DNA of 64,000 nucleotides from Rostratula benghalensis (taxonomy: Eukaryota > Chordata > Aves > Charadriiformes > Rostratulidae). The notes below the pieces were generated by a model, which worked only from the letters and a program-made list of their open reading frames with translations, did not search any database and was not told the DNA's origin. Below, in pieces: positions 62,694-64,000 of the stretch. The DNA lies in contig VXAI01000136.1 in NCBI GenBank assembly GCA_013399305.1, positions 1,546,195 through 1,610,194 of the forward strand, written 5' to 3'. Position numbers and translations under genes: made by a program. Position 1 is the first letter of the stretch; every line of letters starts with the position of its first letter.

Positions 62694-64000
62694 ATTTCCC
62701 TGTCCTCCCCTGTTAACCAACCGTGGAAATAAACTGTGAGCTCTCTACTGCAAAGTAAGGTATGTGGCCTATATGTAGAGCAACAACTGAACTGACGTCA
62801 TGGGCATTTTTAAAAATAAACTCATGACAGTCTGAAGCACATCCTTCACCATTTTTATCCTGTGGTGTCAGTGGAAAAACCTTTCTACATCACTTTCCAC
62901 GGTGAGGGTGCTAAAATCAGTAAATCTGTCTCAAATCAGTCTACTGGAAGATTTGTTTATTTCTCAGTGAATAGAAGGATGTCCACTGAGAAACAAACCA
63001 ATGGACTTCTGGTGGCAGAACTGATTGATCTCTCTGGGCTTCTGGAAGAGATTTTTTTCTGGGGAAACGTATTTTCAATGCTATATAAAGCAATTAAACC
63101 TAGTTGTGGCATTAGCATGATCCATGATGCAGGTTCCTTGGAGCATTTCACTCCACTAAGCTGCTGAAGCTTCTCAAAAATAGAAACCAGTCACAGGTGC
63201 TATAGGGAGCGCTTGTAGAGAGGGTTTCTCATCGGAGAACACACAGATAATCAACATGATTAATGAGCATTATTCATTTATTGCAGGTGAAACTCTTTCA
63301 TATCTAGTGCTTTCTTACATAAACACACTCACTTGGCAATTACTAATTGGGTACAAGTTACAGGCAGCAAAGCTAGAACTGGTTAACTGCAAGCCTGAGA
63401 ACTTGGCCTTGAGGATCAGCCAAGTCTTATATTTAATTGCTTGACAGTTGCTGTGATTTATGACTTCTGTATCAGCTTAGATTCACACTCATTATTGTTA
63501 ACTTGTTTTGAAGAACATTGAGGCAACTTTCACACGCGAGATTTCTCAAGCAGTTGATTTAAAGATCTGTGACCCTGGTCCTGTAACCATTCCCCAACAA
63601 GGGCTGTCCTGACATAAGGAAGTCTGCAAGGGGCATATGATTACATACCTGACACTGCTTAAGGGTGTTGCCATCTCCTTTTCCTCTCTCCTGAATAGTA
63701 CCATTTCAGGAAGGAGCCTCCATGGGCCAGGAGCTGCTCTAAGTGCAGGAGCAGCCAGAATTCTGCGTTGCTGCTTCAAGGAACTAAATGGCCTGAGAGA
63801 AACTGTATTCAACACTTCTTTCTTCTTCCAGGCCAAGGATCACTAGACTAGGCAGCAAGAGGCAGATTCAGTGAAAATCATCATGGATATTTGTAGAAGC
63901 AAGAAAATTGGAGGGAAATGAGGTAACAGATAGTGCTGCCTGTTTTCTCCCTGTAATGGGCGACTCAAGTAGTTCCTTCAAAAAAACCCACCTACTCCCT

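Larger units (their letters stand above)
61908..64000. other. Unique non-coding DNA to the window end
   Basis: No gene is recognised. The stretch holds a G13 run (62,206-62,218), a T/G tract (62,292-62,317) and a perfect 24-bp tandem duplication (62,646-62,693). Open frames are at most 101 codons with no domain. Confidence 0.6.

Noticed and set aside
1..64000. Endogenous retrovirus or LTR element
   Set aside because: I found no paired long terminal repeats, primer-binding site or gag/pol-like protein. The only reverse-transcriptase remains belong to CR1.
1..64000. tRNA, rRNA, snRNA or known microRNA genes
   Set aside because: No tRNA-type B-box with a cloverleaf, no spliceosomal RNA start, and none of the microRNA seeds I looked for was present. 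A covariance-model scan would be decisive.

Overview
The window looks like bird nuclear DNA, intergenic or deep intronic. The evidence is seven CR1 non-LTR retrotransposon fragments. At least five end in avian-type 8-bp terminal repeats of the ATTCTGTG/ATTCTATG kind, and two carry broken CR1 ORF2 protein. Base composition is A+T-rich and CpG-poor, with microsatellites typical of vertebrates. I found no gene I can name, no RNA gene, no operon-like layout and no CRISPR array. Apart from the CR1-derived pieces, the open frames are short, scattered over both strands and free of recognisable domains. The species cannot be read from the sequence alone.

Layout. Positions 1-21.9 kb are unique A+T-rich DNA with homopolymers, a compound ATT/GTT microsatellite (5.6 kb), a pyrimidine tract (5.9 kb), a locally G+C-rich patch (8.5-9.2 kb) and several A/C- or T/G-only tracts. 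A long 5'-truncated CR1 on the minus strand lies at 21.97-23.10 kb. Unique DNA follows to 32.8 kb, then a second minus-strand CR1 (32.82-33.24 kb) and an AT-rich palindromic stretch (33.8-34.0 kb). At 35,656-36,230 there is a G-rich minisatellite of 25 units of 23 bp without any length change; its variants alternate as a 46-bp dimer. A 59-base assembly gap sits at 40,560-40,618. From 40.6 to 50.3 kb the DNA is unique apart from (TG)n/(GA)n and (CA)n repeats. The last 14 kb is richest in CR1: two old copies (50.35-50.93 and 51.16-51.44 kb) and three closely similar younger copies (53.79, 56.99 and 61.66 kb; the last is inverted).

Nothing here forms a gene system, and I do not claim a new one. 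The points most worth a second look are the dimeric 23-bp minisatellite, the recurrent A/C-only tracts (one kind of which probably caused the assembly gap), a 10-bp-stem hairpin at 3.5 kb, an octamer-motif cluster at 1.25 kb, and two weak exon-like segments (16.8 kb minus, 27.3 kb plus). All repeat limits are by eye and may be off by some tens of bases at the degraded ends.
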